Shown here: positions 27,073 through 35,566 of the stretch, one piece after another
Position numbering within the stretch: the stretch's first letter is position 1
How the letters are laid out: each line of letters starts with the position of its first letter
DNA from: Nocardiopsis sp. JB363
GTDB taxonomy: Bacteria; Actinomycetota; Actinomycetes; Streptosporangiales; Streptosporangiaceae
Length of the DNA stretch: 64,000 nt
Direction: 5' to 3'
Assembly: GCF_900143625.1 (NCBI RefSeq)
Contig: NZ_FRFF01000040.1
Location: 1-64,000 of the forward strand
Made by a program: the position numbers and the translations under genes
The notes under the pieces: model-generated
The model's database searches: none
Seen by the model: the letters and a program-made list of their open reading frames with translations, nothing else
Told to the model about the DNA's origin: nothing

Positions 27073-28071
27073 TCAGCCCTCCAGGGTCTCCTGGATCATC
27101 GGGACGATCTCGTCCAGGGCGTGGTGGATGCCCAGGGTCGAACCGCTGGAGAAGGAGTCGGCGAGCACCGGGTCGTCCAGGACGAGCAACCGGTCGTCCT
27201 CGGCGGCGGGGATGCCCTGCAGGACCGGGTCCTCGTTGAGGAAGTCGGCGGTGTCACCGATGGGGAAGACCACGGTCAGGTCGGCGTCCAGCTCTTCCAC
27301 GAGCTCGGAGCTCAGGTCGACGTAGAACGCCCCGTCGGCCATCTCCTCCAGCTCGGGCTTGTACTCGAAGCCCAGCTCGGTGAGCACGTCCACGCGGGTG
27401 TCGCCGGGCACGTAGGCGCCGTACTGGCCGTCGAAGTAGGCGCCCACCGCGATGGTCATGTCCGCGAAGTCCGGGTTCTCCTCGCGCAGCTGCGCGAACC
27501 GGTCCTCCAGCTCGGTGACGAGCTCCTCGCCCCGCGGCTCCTCACCGAGGACCTGGGCGACCTGGCGGGTCTGCCCCTGCCAGGTGGTGCCGTAGGTGAC
27601 CTCCACGTCGGCGGGCGGGCCGACCACGGGAGCGATCGGGGAGAGCAGGTCGTGGCGCTCCTGGGAGTTGTCGGAGCGGGTGTCGAGGATGACGTCCGGC
27701 TCCATGGTGGCGATGGCCTCCAGGTTCGGTTCCATGGTGCCGACCTCGGTCGGCTCGGAGTCGAACAGCTCGGCGGCCCAGGGGCCCACGTAGGGCGCCC
27801 CGTAGGCCTGCCAGTCGGCCACGCCCACCGGCTGCACCCCCAGGGCCAGCGCGGTCTCGGCGTCCGACCAACCCATCGCGACGACGTTCTCGGGGTGGTC
27901 CTCGATCTCCACGTCACCGAACAGGGTCTCGACGGTGACGGGGTAGCCCTCGGCGGTCGGGCCGGAGGACTCGGAGGAGTCGGTGCCCCCGCCACCACAG
28001 GCGGCGAGCAGCACGGTGGACAGGGCGCCGGCGGCGATCATGCCGAGACGGGTGGGCGGACCGGGGATCAA
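27073..28071 (-). CDS. Second ferric-siderophore-binding lipoprotein
   Basis: This is another class III substrate-binding lipoprotein (332 residues), convergent with the importer operon. TTG 28071 is supported by GAGG five bases upstream; ATG 28041 would shorten the signal sequence. The lipobox is in 'STVLLAACGGGG'. The mature part has 'DVEIEDHPENVVAMGWSDAE', 'ALGVQPVGVADW' and 'MEPDVILDTRSDNSQERHDL', typical of FepB/FhuD-like proteins. It has its own perfectly placed iron box. Because no second permease set is nearby, it may deliver a different siderophore to the same FecCD transporter, or to one elsewhere. Confidence 0.86.
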   Translation of the reverse strand: MIPGPPTRLGMIAAGALSTVLLAACGGGGTDSSESSGPTAEGYPVTVETLFGDVEIEDHPENVVAMGWSDAETALALGVQPVGVADWQAYGAPYVGPWAAELFDSEPTEVGTMEPNLEAIATMEPDVILDTRSDNSQERHDLLSPIAPVVGPPADVEVTYGTTWQGQTRQVAQVLGEEPRGEELVTELEDRFAQLREENPDFADMTIAVGAYFDGQYGAYVPGDTRVDVLTELGFEYKPELEEMADGAFYVDLSSELVEELDADLTVVFPIGDTADFLNEDPVLQGIPAAEDDRLLVLDDPVLADSFSSGSTLGIHHALDEIVPMIQETLEG

Positions 28072-28097
28072 TGGGACCTCACTGAATGGCTTTTAGC

Positions 28098-28116
28098 TTA
28101 GCCTTGCCTTGCCTAA
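28098..28116. promoter_or_regulatory. DmdR/IdeR-type iron box 2
   Basis: TTAGCCTTGCCTTGCCTAA has the outer TTAG-N11-CTAA frame of the 19-bp iron box and matches 14 of 19 consensus positions on the minus strand. It sits inside a wider palindrome AGCTTAG...CTAAGCT (28095-28119) and lies 27-45 bp upstream of the TTG start of the second binding protein, where it would block the promoter. Confidence 0.82.
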
Positions 28117-28177
28117 GCTTGATTTGCCCAGATTAGCGTGATCCCGGGACCGATGTGAACACGGGGGCGCGGCCCTC

Positions 28178-28972
28178 TCAGAACCCCAGGCCGCGCAGCC
28201 ACGCGATCAGGTCGTCCTCGCGCTCGGACGCCCGCTCCGGGCGCCACGCCCCCATCTCACGGGAGTCCACCAACGACCCGTCGCGAAGGTAGACCACGCG
28301 GTCCGCCCGGGCCGCGCAGCCCGGGTCGTGCGTGACCATGACCAGTGTCGTCCCCTCCCGGTGCACGTCGGTGAGCGCGTCCATCACCTCCAAGGTCATA
28401 CTGCTGTTCAGCGACCCGGTGGGTTCGTCGGCGAACAGCAGGGACGGCTCGCACACCAGGGCACGGCAGATCGAGGCCCGCTGCAATTGGCCGCCGGAGA
28501 CCTGGGTGATGCCGTGCCGACGCACGTGAGCGATCCCGAACCGTTCCAGCAGTGCGTCCACGCGGGCGATGGCCCCCTTCTTGTCCTTGGGCGCGGCCTG
28601 GAGGGCGGGCAGCAGGATGTTGTCGCCGATGTTCAGATTGGCGAGGAAGTGCGCCTGCTGGAAGACGAACCCCATCCGTGTCAACCGGACCCGGCTCATC
28701 TCCCGATCGTCCAGCGACGTCAGGTCCCGTCCCTCCAACAGCACGCTCCCCTCGGTGGGCCGGTCCATGCCGCTGATCGTGTAGAGCAGCGTCGACTTTC
28801 CCGAACCCGAGGCGCCCATCACGACGAGGAACTCGCCGCTCGCCACGGACAGATCGACGCCGTCGATGACCCGGGTGGGCGGGTCTGTGGAGTGGAAGGT
28901 CTTGGTCAGGCCCCGCGAGGCCAGCGCGATCCGCGCCCGCTCCGTCACGGGCTCTGTGGTGGGCTGTGTCAT
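28178..28972 (-). CDS. ABC transporter ATPase (MacB/LolD type)
   Basis: This is the nucleotide-binding partner of the FtsX-like permease encoded immediately upstream (264 residues). Walker A 'GASGSGKST', Q-loop 'GFVFQQAHFLANLN', signature 'VSGGQLQRASICRAL', Walker B 'LLFADEPTGSLNSS' and H-loop 'VTHDPGCA' are all consensus. 'ADEPTGSLN' and the insert after the Q-loop place it with the MacB/LolD/YknY group, which drives mechanotransmission rather than solute import. ATG 28972 lies 11 bp after the permease stop, so the pair is an operon; ATG 28987 is a possible longer start. It is convergent with nothing and reads away from the exporter genes. Confidence 0.87.
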   Translation of the reverse strand: MTQPTTEPVTERARIALASRGLTKTFHSTDPPTRVIDGVDLSVASGEFLVVMGASGSGKSTLLYTISGMDRPTEGSVLLEGRDLTSLDDREMSRVRLTRMGFVFQQAHFLANLNIGDNILLPALQAAPKDKKGAIARVDALLERFGIAHVRRHGITQVSGGQLQRASICRALVCEPSLLFADEPTGSLNSSMTLEVMDALTDVHREGTTLVMVTHDPGCAARADRVVYLRDGSLVDSREMGAWRPERASEREDDLIAWLRGLGF

Positions 28973-28983
28973 GGAAGGGCCTC

Positions 28984-31386
28984 TCATCCTCGGAGCCACG
29001 TGCTCTTGTCCACACGGCGGAGCGGCGCGGTGAGCGCCACGGCGATCAGATGTCCGGTGGTGATCAGGGCCAGGGGATAGGCCACGTACACCAGCCACGG
29101 GTTCGGCAGGAACTCCAGGTGCGCGATCCCCAGCCCCGCCACGGACAGCAGCGAACCGATCATGGGTTCCCCGGCCGTGGCCGCGAACACCGTGCCCAGG
29201 ACGGTGCCGACCACCACGGCGAGGAAGGTCTTGCCGCGCACCTGGGCGATGATCTCCCCGGTGGAGAAGCCGATCGCGGACAGTACGCCCATCCGCGTGC
29301 GCTCCCGGGCCAGACGCAGTCGCAGGAACAGCCCGGTGATCAGCGCCGCGACCCCGACCGCGAAGACGAAGGAGACCAGGGTGGCGCTCTGCAGGGCCCC
29401 GGTCACGTACGCCAGGGTCTGGCGCACGTACTCGCGCATGGGGATCACCGTGGCGGTGTCGAAACGTTCGTCGTACTCCGTAGCGATCATGGCGGCGTCG
29501 GTGCCCGGGGCCGTGTTCGCGTAGACCATGTGGCCGGCCGCTCCGGTGACCTCCTCGCCATGGGCCTTGGCGGTGAACCCACCGCTGGTGACGTCCTGGT
29601 AGATGCCGCTGACGGTGAGCGTGGTCTCCTCTCCGCCTCGGCGCACGGCCAACCCGTCACCCACGGAGAGCCCGTACTCGTCCGCGTTCAGCACCGACAG
29701 GGCGATCTCGCCGGGCCCGGGGCTCCCGCCGTGCGCGTACGCGATCGCGTCGGGGTCGTGTTCGCCCACCTCCACTCGTAGGGTCTCCCACCCCTCCTCG
29801 CCCTCGGCTTCGTACAGCAGGGCGGAGAAGGCGCGCACGTCGGTCAGTCGTTCGTCATCGCGCATGCTCCTCAGTAGTTCGTCGCGGGCCTCGTCGAGGT
29901 CCTCGGAGAAGAGCAGGTCGGCGCGCACGTCGCTCTCCGCGTCGCCCATGTAGGTGACGAAGCGGGGACTCTCGAAGGTGCCGAGCAGGTTGGCGGGCAG
30001 GGCCATCAGCACGGCGGCCAGGAAGAACACGAGGGGTAGCAGCACCCACTGGCCGGCCTCGGCGCGCAGGTCCAGCATGGCCAGACGGCCGTTCACTCCC
30101 AGGCCGCGGGTCGAGGCCAGGGCGGTGCCGCGCACCCGTCGCGCCCGCCTCCGGTTCCGGCGCGCGGCCCGTTTCTCGTCCAGGACACTGCCGTGGACCA
30201 GGGCGCCCACGACCTCGATCCGGCGCACCCGGCGCAGGACGGCACGGCACAGCAGGAGGACGAACGCGTACACCAGGGCGAGCGCGGTCACCGGCACCAC
30301 GAACGCGGCGATGCCCAGCGGGGCGTCGACGTAGTTCACCTGCACGCTCCGTGTGAGCAGACCCGTGGCGACGATCGCCGCCAGACCCCCGAGGACACAC
30401 GCCAGTGCGGTCATGACGCTGTACTTGGTCAGGTACAGCCCGGAGATCGAACGGTCGGGCAGACCGATGGCCTTCATCGCGCCGATCTCGCGGACCTCGT
30501 CCTCCAGGGTCCCGCGGATCACGAAGCGCACGTTGAGCAGCGCGATCACGATGAGCAGCAGACTCACGAACACCAGAGCCATCGCGACCAGGCCGTCGCC
30601 GAATGCGTTGACCAGGCGGATCATCTGATAGGTGACGGCCTGCCCGTTCTTGGGCAGCGCCTCGTCGGCCTCGTAGGCGCGCTGGAGGTCGACGGCCGAA
30701 CCGGCATCGTCGAGTCGGTACTCGACGATGCTCTCGGGAGCGCCGCCACCGGCGCCCTCCAAGGTCTGGAAGTCGGCCTCGGAGACCACGAATCGGGTCG
30801 CCGAGGACAATGACGAGGCCATCTGCGCGTCGCGCACGAACCCGGCCACGCGCAGCTCCAGGGGGCCGGAGTCGGTGGCGATCCTGAGTTCGTCGCCGAC
30901 CCGCAGGTCGAAGGCGATGCGGTGGGCCACCGGGAGGTAGGTCTCGCCGGGGGAGGGGTCCGGGGCGGCGTCGGTCTCGTCCAGGAGGAGGTCGAACTCC
31001 TCGTTCTGGGTCGTGAAGAGCTGGTCGATGAGGCTGTCGGAGAGGTCACCGGACTCACCGGTGTGGGAACGCTCCCAGGACAGGGTCGCGCCGTCGAATC
31101 CGACCATCTCGACGACGTGCCAGTCCTCGATCTCCGGGTGCTCGGCGGCGAATCCCGCCAGGGCGTCGGCGTCGATGTCGCCGACGTGCATCTGTAGGAA
31201 GTGGGGTGGCTTCGCCTGCTCGAAGAGTTCGTCGACCGACCCCAGCATGCGTTCCATCACCATCGCCCCGGTGGCCATGAGGAACGCGCTGAGTGTCAGG
31301 ACCACCAGGAGCGCCACGTGCACGCCCTTGTTCCTGATCAGGTCGTTGCAGGCGTAGCGCAGATATAAGAAGCCCCTCGTTTCCAC
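28984..31386 (-). CDS. FtsX-like ABC permease (large, two FtsX domains)
   Basis: This 800-residue membrane protein has an N-terminal helix (about 23-45), a large extracytoplasmic domain to about 255, then three helices. A middle helix and a second extracytoplasmic region follow, with a final set of helices from about 670. The two FtsX domains are marked by 'EDEVREIGAMKAIGLPDRSI' and 'RLARERTRMGVLSAIGFSTG'. This is the ten-helix FtsX layout used by MacB-like and peptide-sensing systems. GTG 31386 has AGGGAG upstream. It sits in the middle of the iron region and is divergent from the exporter genes with an iron box between them, so iron control is possible. The substrate is unknown. Confidence 0.85.
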   Translation of the reverse strand: METRGFLYLRYACNDLIRNKGVHVALLVVLTLSAFLMATGAMVMERMLGSVDELFEQAKPPHFLQMHVGDIDADALAGFAAEHPEIEDWHVVEMVGFDGATLSWERSHTGESGDLSDSLIDQLFTTQNEEFDLLLDETDAAPDPSPGETYLPVAHRIAFDLRVGDELRIATDSGPLELRVAGFVRDAQMASSLSSATRFVVSEADFQTLEGAGGGAPESIVEYRLDDAGSAVDLQRAYEADEALPKNGQAVTYQMIRLVNAFGDGLVAMALVFVSLLLIVIALLNVRFVIRGTLEDEVREIGAMKAIGLPDRSISGLYLTKYSVMTALACVLGGLAAIVATGLLTRSVQVNYVDAPLGIAAFVVPVTALALVYAFVLLLCRAVLRRVRRIEVVGALVHGSVLDEKRAARRNRRRARRVRGTALASTRGLGVNGRLAMLDLRAEAGQWVLLPLVFFLAAVLMALPANLLGTFESPRFVTYMGDAESDVRADLLFSEDLDEARDELLRSMRDDERLTDVRAFSALLYEAEGEEGWETLRVEVGEHDPDAIAYAHGGSPGPGEIALSVLNADEYGLSVGDGLAVRRGGEETTLTVSGIYQDVTSGGFTAKAHGEEVTGAAGHMVYANTAPGTDAAMIATEYDERFDTATVIPMREYVRQTLAYVTGALQSATLVSFVFAVGVAALITGLFLRLRLARERTRMGVLSAIGFSTGEIIAQVRGKTFLAVVVGTVLGTVFAATAGEPMIGSLLSVAGLGIAHLEFLPNPWLVYVAYPLALITTGHLIAVALTAPLRRVDKSTWLRG

Positions 31387-31599
31387 CGCGATCTCCCTAC
31401 CTCGTCGGGCCGTTCGAGTGACGGTCCGTGGGTTCCGGGAACGGAACCGGTCCGATCAACGTAGGCCGATGCGAGGGGCGAGCACATCGGGGAAGGACCC
31501 CGTTCGACAACGGAGAGAACCCCGATCATACCGGGGGTCTGTGCCCCGTAGAGGGTCAGGGACGAAGAGGGTTCGGGGTACGTCGACACCCACGGCGAG

Positions 31600-31618
31600 T
31601 GAGGTTAGGCTCACCAAT
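31600..31618. promoter_or_regulatory. DmdR/IdeR-type iron box 3 in a divergent promoter
   Basis: TGAGGTTAGGCTCACCAAT matches the iron-box consensus at 15 of 19 positions and contains the palindrome GTGAG-GTTAGG-CTCAC (31599-31614). The 368-bp gap (31387-31754) separates the FtsX permease from the exporter, so the site could control either or both; it is closer to the exporter start (137 bp). A small hairpin GGTTCCG/CGGAACC lies at 31431-31448. No gene is seen in the gap. Confidence 0.78.
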
Positions 31619-31754
31619 GGTCTGCCAAGGAAAGCGGGCATACGGCGTCGAATCGCACATCCCATGGTCGGGTGTACCGCGCGACCTGGCTAACCTGGCG
31701 CAGAGCCACCGAAGACGGCCACCGAGACAACGACGATCAGGGACGACGGACCAC

Positions 31755-33527
31755 ATGACCACAACCGAGGGACGGGCCGCCCCGGAACCCGCATCCCCGA
31801 CCACCCCCGAACCCGTCCCCACCAGCGCCGCGGCCCTACGTTCGCGCTCCCTGCGCCGCCACCGCCGCCCCATCACCCTCGGCGTCACCCTGCTGTCCAC
31901 GCACCAGCTGTGCGAAGCGCTCGTCCCCGTCGCCATCGGCCTCACCATCGACTTGGCCGTCGCCACCGGCGACATCACCGCCCTGCTGTGGTGCGTGGCC
32001 GGACTCATCCTCCTCTTCACCTGTCTGGCCCTGGCCTACCGCACCGGCGCCCGCCTCACCCTCGGCGTCGTCGAACGCGAAGCCCACCTGCTGCGCCTGG
32101 AATCGGCCCATCGGGTCCTGCACCCCCGAGGACAACGCAGCGGCCTGCGCTCGGGCGAACTGCTGTCCGTGGCCACCTCCGACGCCGAACAGGCCGCCAC
32201 CTACGCCCGCGCCTGGGCCGTGGGAATCGCCCAGGTCACCGCCATCGTGGTCACCACCATCGTCCTGCTCACCATCAACATCCCCCTCGGGATCGGCGTA
32301 CTCCTGGGCCTGCCCCTGATGCTCCTGCTGCTGCGCGTGCCCGCCGCCCGCATCGCCCGACGCACCGAGACCAAGCAGGCCACCGCCGCCCGCGCCACCG
32401 CCATGGCCACCGACCTGGTCGGCGGCCTGCGCGTGCTCATGGGCATCGGTGCCCGCCACAACGCCTCCCTGCGCTACGGACAGGCCAGCGACCACGCCCT
32501 GACCGCCTCGGTCGGAGCCGCCGCCAGCAACGGCGTCTACAAGGGGTTGGTCACCGCCGCCGGCGCCGTCTTCCTGGCCTGCGTGGCCGGCACCGCCGGA
32601 TGGATGGCCCTGCGAGGCCACCTCACCGTCGGCGAACTCGTCATCGTCGTCGGCCTCGCCCAGTTCCTCGCCGAACCCGTCCAAGGGCTGGGGATGGTTG
32701 GCCAGATGTTCGCCATCGCCCGAGCCTCCGCCCGACGCCTGGTGCGCCTGCTCACCGCCCCCGACGCCGTCACCCCCGGCGAGCTCTCCCTGCCCGAACC
32801 CCTGTCCGAGCGCGTGCCCCTCGTCGAACTCCGCGAGGTCGGACACCGCACCCTGGAAGGCGTCGACCTCACCCTGCGCCCCGGAGAGTTCCTCGGCGTG
32901 CTCGCCACCGACCCCCGAGACGCCGAGGCGCTCGTCGACCTCCTCGCCGGACGCGCCGCCGACGCCCGCGGCACCACCCTGATCGCCGGGGTTCCTCTCC
33001 CCGACCTCGACCTGGTCTCCCTGCGCGGCACCGTCCTGGTCGAGGAACACGGCAGCCACCTGTTCGAGGGCACCCTGCGCTCCAACCTGACCACCGACAC
33101 AGACACCGGCACCGACCTCGACGACGAGCGCCTGCTCACCGCGCTCGACGCGGCCGCCGCCGGCGAACTCGTCACCGGCCACCCCGACGGCCTCGACCGG
33201 CCCGTGACCGACCGCGCCGCCAACCTCTCCGGCGGCCAACGTCAACGCGTCGCCCTGGCCCGCGCGCTCGCCGCCGCCCCACCCGCGCTCGTCCTGCACG
33301 ACCCCACCACCGCGGTCGACGCCGTCACCGAGGAGGCCATCGCCCAGGGCACCGCGGCACTGCGCGTCGCCCACGGCGGCGGCACGCTCGCCATCGCGAG
33401 CAGCCCCGCGCTCCTGGCCCGCGCCGACCGCGTCCTGGTCCTGCGGGAGGGTCGGGTGTGCGCGGAGGGCACCCACACCCGACTGGCCGAGGACGACACC
33501 TACTACCGCGAGGCGGTCCTGCGTTGA
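31755..33527 (+). CDS. ABC exporter subunit with degenerate ATPase domain
   Basis: This half-transporter of 590 residues has six helices (about 40-330) fused to a C-terminal ATPase domain. The signature 'LSGGQRQRVALARAL' (491-505) is perfect, but the other catalytic elements are lost. The Walker A position reads 'GVLATDPRDAEALVDLLAG' (381-399) with no GxxGxGK[ST]. Walker B 'ALVLHDPTTAVDA' has Pro517 in place of the catalytic Glu, and the H-loop position reads 'AIASSPAL' without His. It should therefore not hydrolyse ATP on its own, yet can donate its signature to the partner encoded next. ATG 31755 is the natural start after the iron-box promoter. Siderophore export is inferred from context. 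Confidence 0.87.
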   Translation: MTTTEGRAAPEPASPTTPEPVPTSAAALRSRSLRRHRRPITLGVTLLSTHQLCEALVPVAIGLTIDLAVATGDITALLWCVAGLILLFTCLALAYRTGARLTLGVVEREAHLLRLESAHRVLHPRGQRSGLRSGELLSVATSDAEQAATYARAWAVGIAQVTAIVVTTIVLLTINIPLGIGVLLGLPLMLLLLRVPAARIARRTETKQATAARATAMATDLVGGLRVLMGIGARHNASLRYGQASDHALTASVGAAASNGVYKGLVTAAGAVFLACVAGTAGWMALRGHLTVGELVIVVGLAQFLAEPVQGLGMVGQMFAIARASARRLVRLLTAPDAVTPGELSLPEPLSERVPLVELREVGHRTLEGVDLTLRPGEFLGVLATDPRDAEALVDLLAGRAADARGTTLIAGVPLPDLDLVSLRGTVLVEEHGSHLFEGTLRSNLTTDTDTGTDLDDERLLTALDAAAAGELVTGHPDGLDRPVTDRAANLSGGQRQRVALARALAAAPPALVLHDPTTAVDAVTEEAIAQGTAALRVAHGGGTLAIASSPALLARADRVLVLREGRVCAEGTHTRLAEDDTYYREAVLR

Positions 33528-35311
33528 GCACCGACACCATCCAGCACGAGGTCGCCCTCCCCACCGGCGGCCCCGAACTGCTGCCCACCGCCACCGCCCG
33601 CCGCACCTGGGCGGTACTCCTCGAAGGACTGCGCGCCCGCCCCGGCACCTCCGTTCTGGCCCTGCTCACCGTCCTGGCCGGCAGCGCCGCCGGACTCGTC
33701 GCCCCCTGGGTGCTCGGCGGCATGGTCGACGACATCACCGACGGCGCCGGACCGGAGGCCATCCTGCGCTCGGCCGCGCTCATCGCCGGCGCGGCGGCAG
33801 TCGGCGGCGTCTTCGTCGGTCTGGGTGCCTGGCAGGTCAGCCGGTTGGGCGAGACCATCCTGGCCCGCCTGCGTGAACGCGTCATGCGCCGCGTCCTGCA
33901 CATGCCCGCCGCCCGACTGGAACGCGTGCGCATCGGCGACCTGCTCTCCCGCGTGGGCGACGACGTCGCCGTGGTCACCAACGCCATCGCCCGCAACGGC
34001 CCCGAGGTCGTCACGGCCCTGGCCACCGTCGTGCTCACCACGGCGGGCATGGCCGCCCTGGACTGGCGCCTGGGCCTGGCAGGTCTGGCCGCCATGCCGT
34101 TCTACGTGTGGGCGATCCGCTGGTACATGCCGCTCTCGGGCCCCTACTACGCCCGCGAACGCGTCGCCATGGGCGAGCGCTCCCACGCCATGATGGGGGC
34201 CCTGCGCGGCCGGGACACCGTGCGCGCCTACCGGATGGAGGCCGAACACGAGGAGCGCATCGCCGACCGTTCGCTGAGCGCCATGCAGCTCACGCTCGAC
34301 GTGTTCCGCCTGTTCACCAGGCTCGGCGCCCGCATGAACGGCTCCGAACTGGTCGGACTGGGCACCGTGCTCGTCGTCGGGTTCTGGCTGGTGCGCGGTG
34401 ACCTGGCCACCGTCGGTATGGTCACCGCCGCCGCCCTGTACTTCCACCGGCTGTTCGGCCCCGTCGGATTCCTGGTGATGACCTTCAACGACGTCCAGCA
34501 GGCGGGGGCGAGCCTGGCCCGCCTGGCCGGGGTGGTGGACCTGCCCGAGGCGAAGGACCCCGGAGCCCAGGAGGGCCCGGCCGGGTCGTCCCTGCGCGTG
34601 GAGTCGGTGAGCCACGCCTACGCCTCCGACGCCCCCAAGGCCCTGGACCGGGTCTCGCTCACCGTCGCCCCCGGCGAACGCGTCGCCCTCGTGGGGGCCA
34701 GCGGCGCCGGCAAGACCACCCTGGCAGCGGTGATCAGCGGCCTGCGCACCCCCACCTCCGGCATCGTGTACCTGGGCGGGGTCTCCCTGGAGGAGATGGG
34801 CGAGCAGCGGGTGCGCGAACACGTGTTCCTGGTCAGCCAGGAGACCCACGTGTTCGCCGGAACCCTCTTGGAGGACCTGCGTCTGGCCCGCGCCGAGGCC
34901 ACGGCCACCGAGGTCGAGGGGGCCCTGGAGACCGTGGGCGCCCTGGACTGGGTGCGAGCCCTGCCCGAGGGGGTCGACACCGTGGTGGGCGAGGGCGGGC
35001 ACACCCTCACCGCCGAACAGGCCCAGCACCTGGCCCTGGCCAGGTTGGCGCTGGCCGACCCGGACCTGGCGGTACTGGACGAGGCCACGGCCGAGGCCGG
35101 CAGCTCCGGCGCCCGCCGGCTGGAGGAGGCCGCCGCTGCCGCCACCAAGGGCCGCACCACCCTGGTGGTCGCCCACCGGCTCACCCAGGCGGCCACCGCC
35201 GACCGGGTGGTCGTCATGGACGAGGGCCGGATCGTGGAGGAGGGGCCGCACGAGGAACTGGTCGCCGCCGACGGTCGTTACGCCCGCCTCTGGCGCAGCT
35301 GGCAACGCTGA
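33524..35311 (+). CDS. ABC exporter subunit, catalytic half
   Basis: This half-transporter of 595 residues is co-translated with the previous one through a TTGA overlap (TTG start 33524). Six helices (about 40-330) precede an ATPase domain with intact Walker A 'GASGAGKTT' (391-399), Walker B 'LAVLDEATAEA' with catalytic Glu520, and H-loop His551 in 'VVAHRL'. Its signature, however, is 'LTAEQAQHLALARLAL' (495 onward) instead of LSGGQ. In a heterodimer its Walker motifs would pair with the perfect LSGGQ of the upstream subunit to make one good site, while the other site is dead on both sides. Iron-controlled IrtAB- or siderophore-exporter-like use is inferred. Confidence 0.87.
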   Translation: MSTDTIQHEVALPTGGPELLPTATARRTWAVLLEGLRARPGTSVLALLTVLAGSAAGLVAPWVLGGMVDDITDGAGPEAILRSAALIAGAAAVGGVFVGLGAWQVSRLGETILARLRERVMRRVLHMPAARLERVRIGDLLSRVGDDVAVVTNAIARNGPEVVTALATVVLTTAGMAALDWRLGLAGLAAMPFYVWAIRWYMPLSGPYYARERVAMGERSHAMMGALRGRDTVRAYRMEAEHEERIADRSLSAMQLTLDVFRLFTRLGARMNGSELVGLGTVLVVGFWLVRGDLATVGMVTAAALYFHRLFGPVGFLVMTFNDVQQAGASLARLAGVVDLPEAKDPGAQEGPAGSSLRVESVSHAYASDAPKALDRVSLTVAPGERVALVGASGAGKTTLAAVISGLRTPTSGIVYLGGVSLEEMGEQRVREHVFLVSQETHVFAGTLLEDLRLARAEATATEVEGALETVGALDWVRALPEGVDTVVGEGGHTLTAEQAQHLALARLALADPDLAVLDEATAEAGSSGARRLEEAAAAATKGRTTLVVAHRLTQAATADRVVVMDEGRIVEEGPHEELVAADGRYARLWRSWQR

Positions 35312-35340
35312 CGCGGGACGGAGCCGTCCGCGCCAGGCAC

Positions 35341-35392
35341 CTCCACGGTGCTCGTCCCGGTCCCGCACGGGACCGGGACGAGCACCGTGGAG
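35341..35392. terminator. Perfect 25-bp hairpin (convergent junction, first of two)
   Basis: Positions 35341-35365 and 35368-35392 are exact reverse complements separated by CA. It starts 30 bp after the exporter stop. It has no U-tract. It is probably the exporter terminator. Confidence 0.8.
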
Positions 35393-35465
35393 CGTGACCT
35401 CGGCCGACGCGGTATTAGTGCTGTGGCCGGAAACGTTCGCCCGGGTCGGCTCATGGGTTCTCATC

Positions 35466-35531
35466 CCCCGTGATCTTGCTACCAGAAGCAAGGAAAGCCC
35501 TTTCCTTGCTTCTGGTAGCAAGATCACGGGG
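35466..35531. repeat. Perfect 32-bp inverted repeat with 2-nt spacer
   Basis: Positions 35466-35497 and 35500-35531 are exact reverse complements separated by CC. Less GC-rich than the other hairpins, it lies 36 bp from the WhiB stop at a convergent junction that already has one hairpin. It may be a terminator for whiB, but its length and perfection exceed need. Open frames starting in each arm encode identical peptides simply because of the symmetry. Confidence 0.85.
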
Positions 35532-35566
35532 ACGGGTCGAGCCGGTGAACCTTCCCGGTCACCGCA

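Noticed and set aside
22893-35311. Siderophore biosynthetic cluster
   Set aside because: No NRPS, IucA/IucC-type synthetase, hydroxylase or decarboxylase is encoded; only transport genes are present.
33503-35527. 674-codon open frame antisense to the exporter, with the same first residues as a frame from 35470 on the other strand
   Set aside because: The shared start comes only from the perfect palindrome at 35466-35531; the rest is a low-complexity Gly/Ala shadow of the exporter gene.
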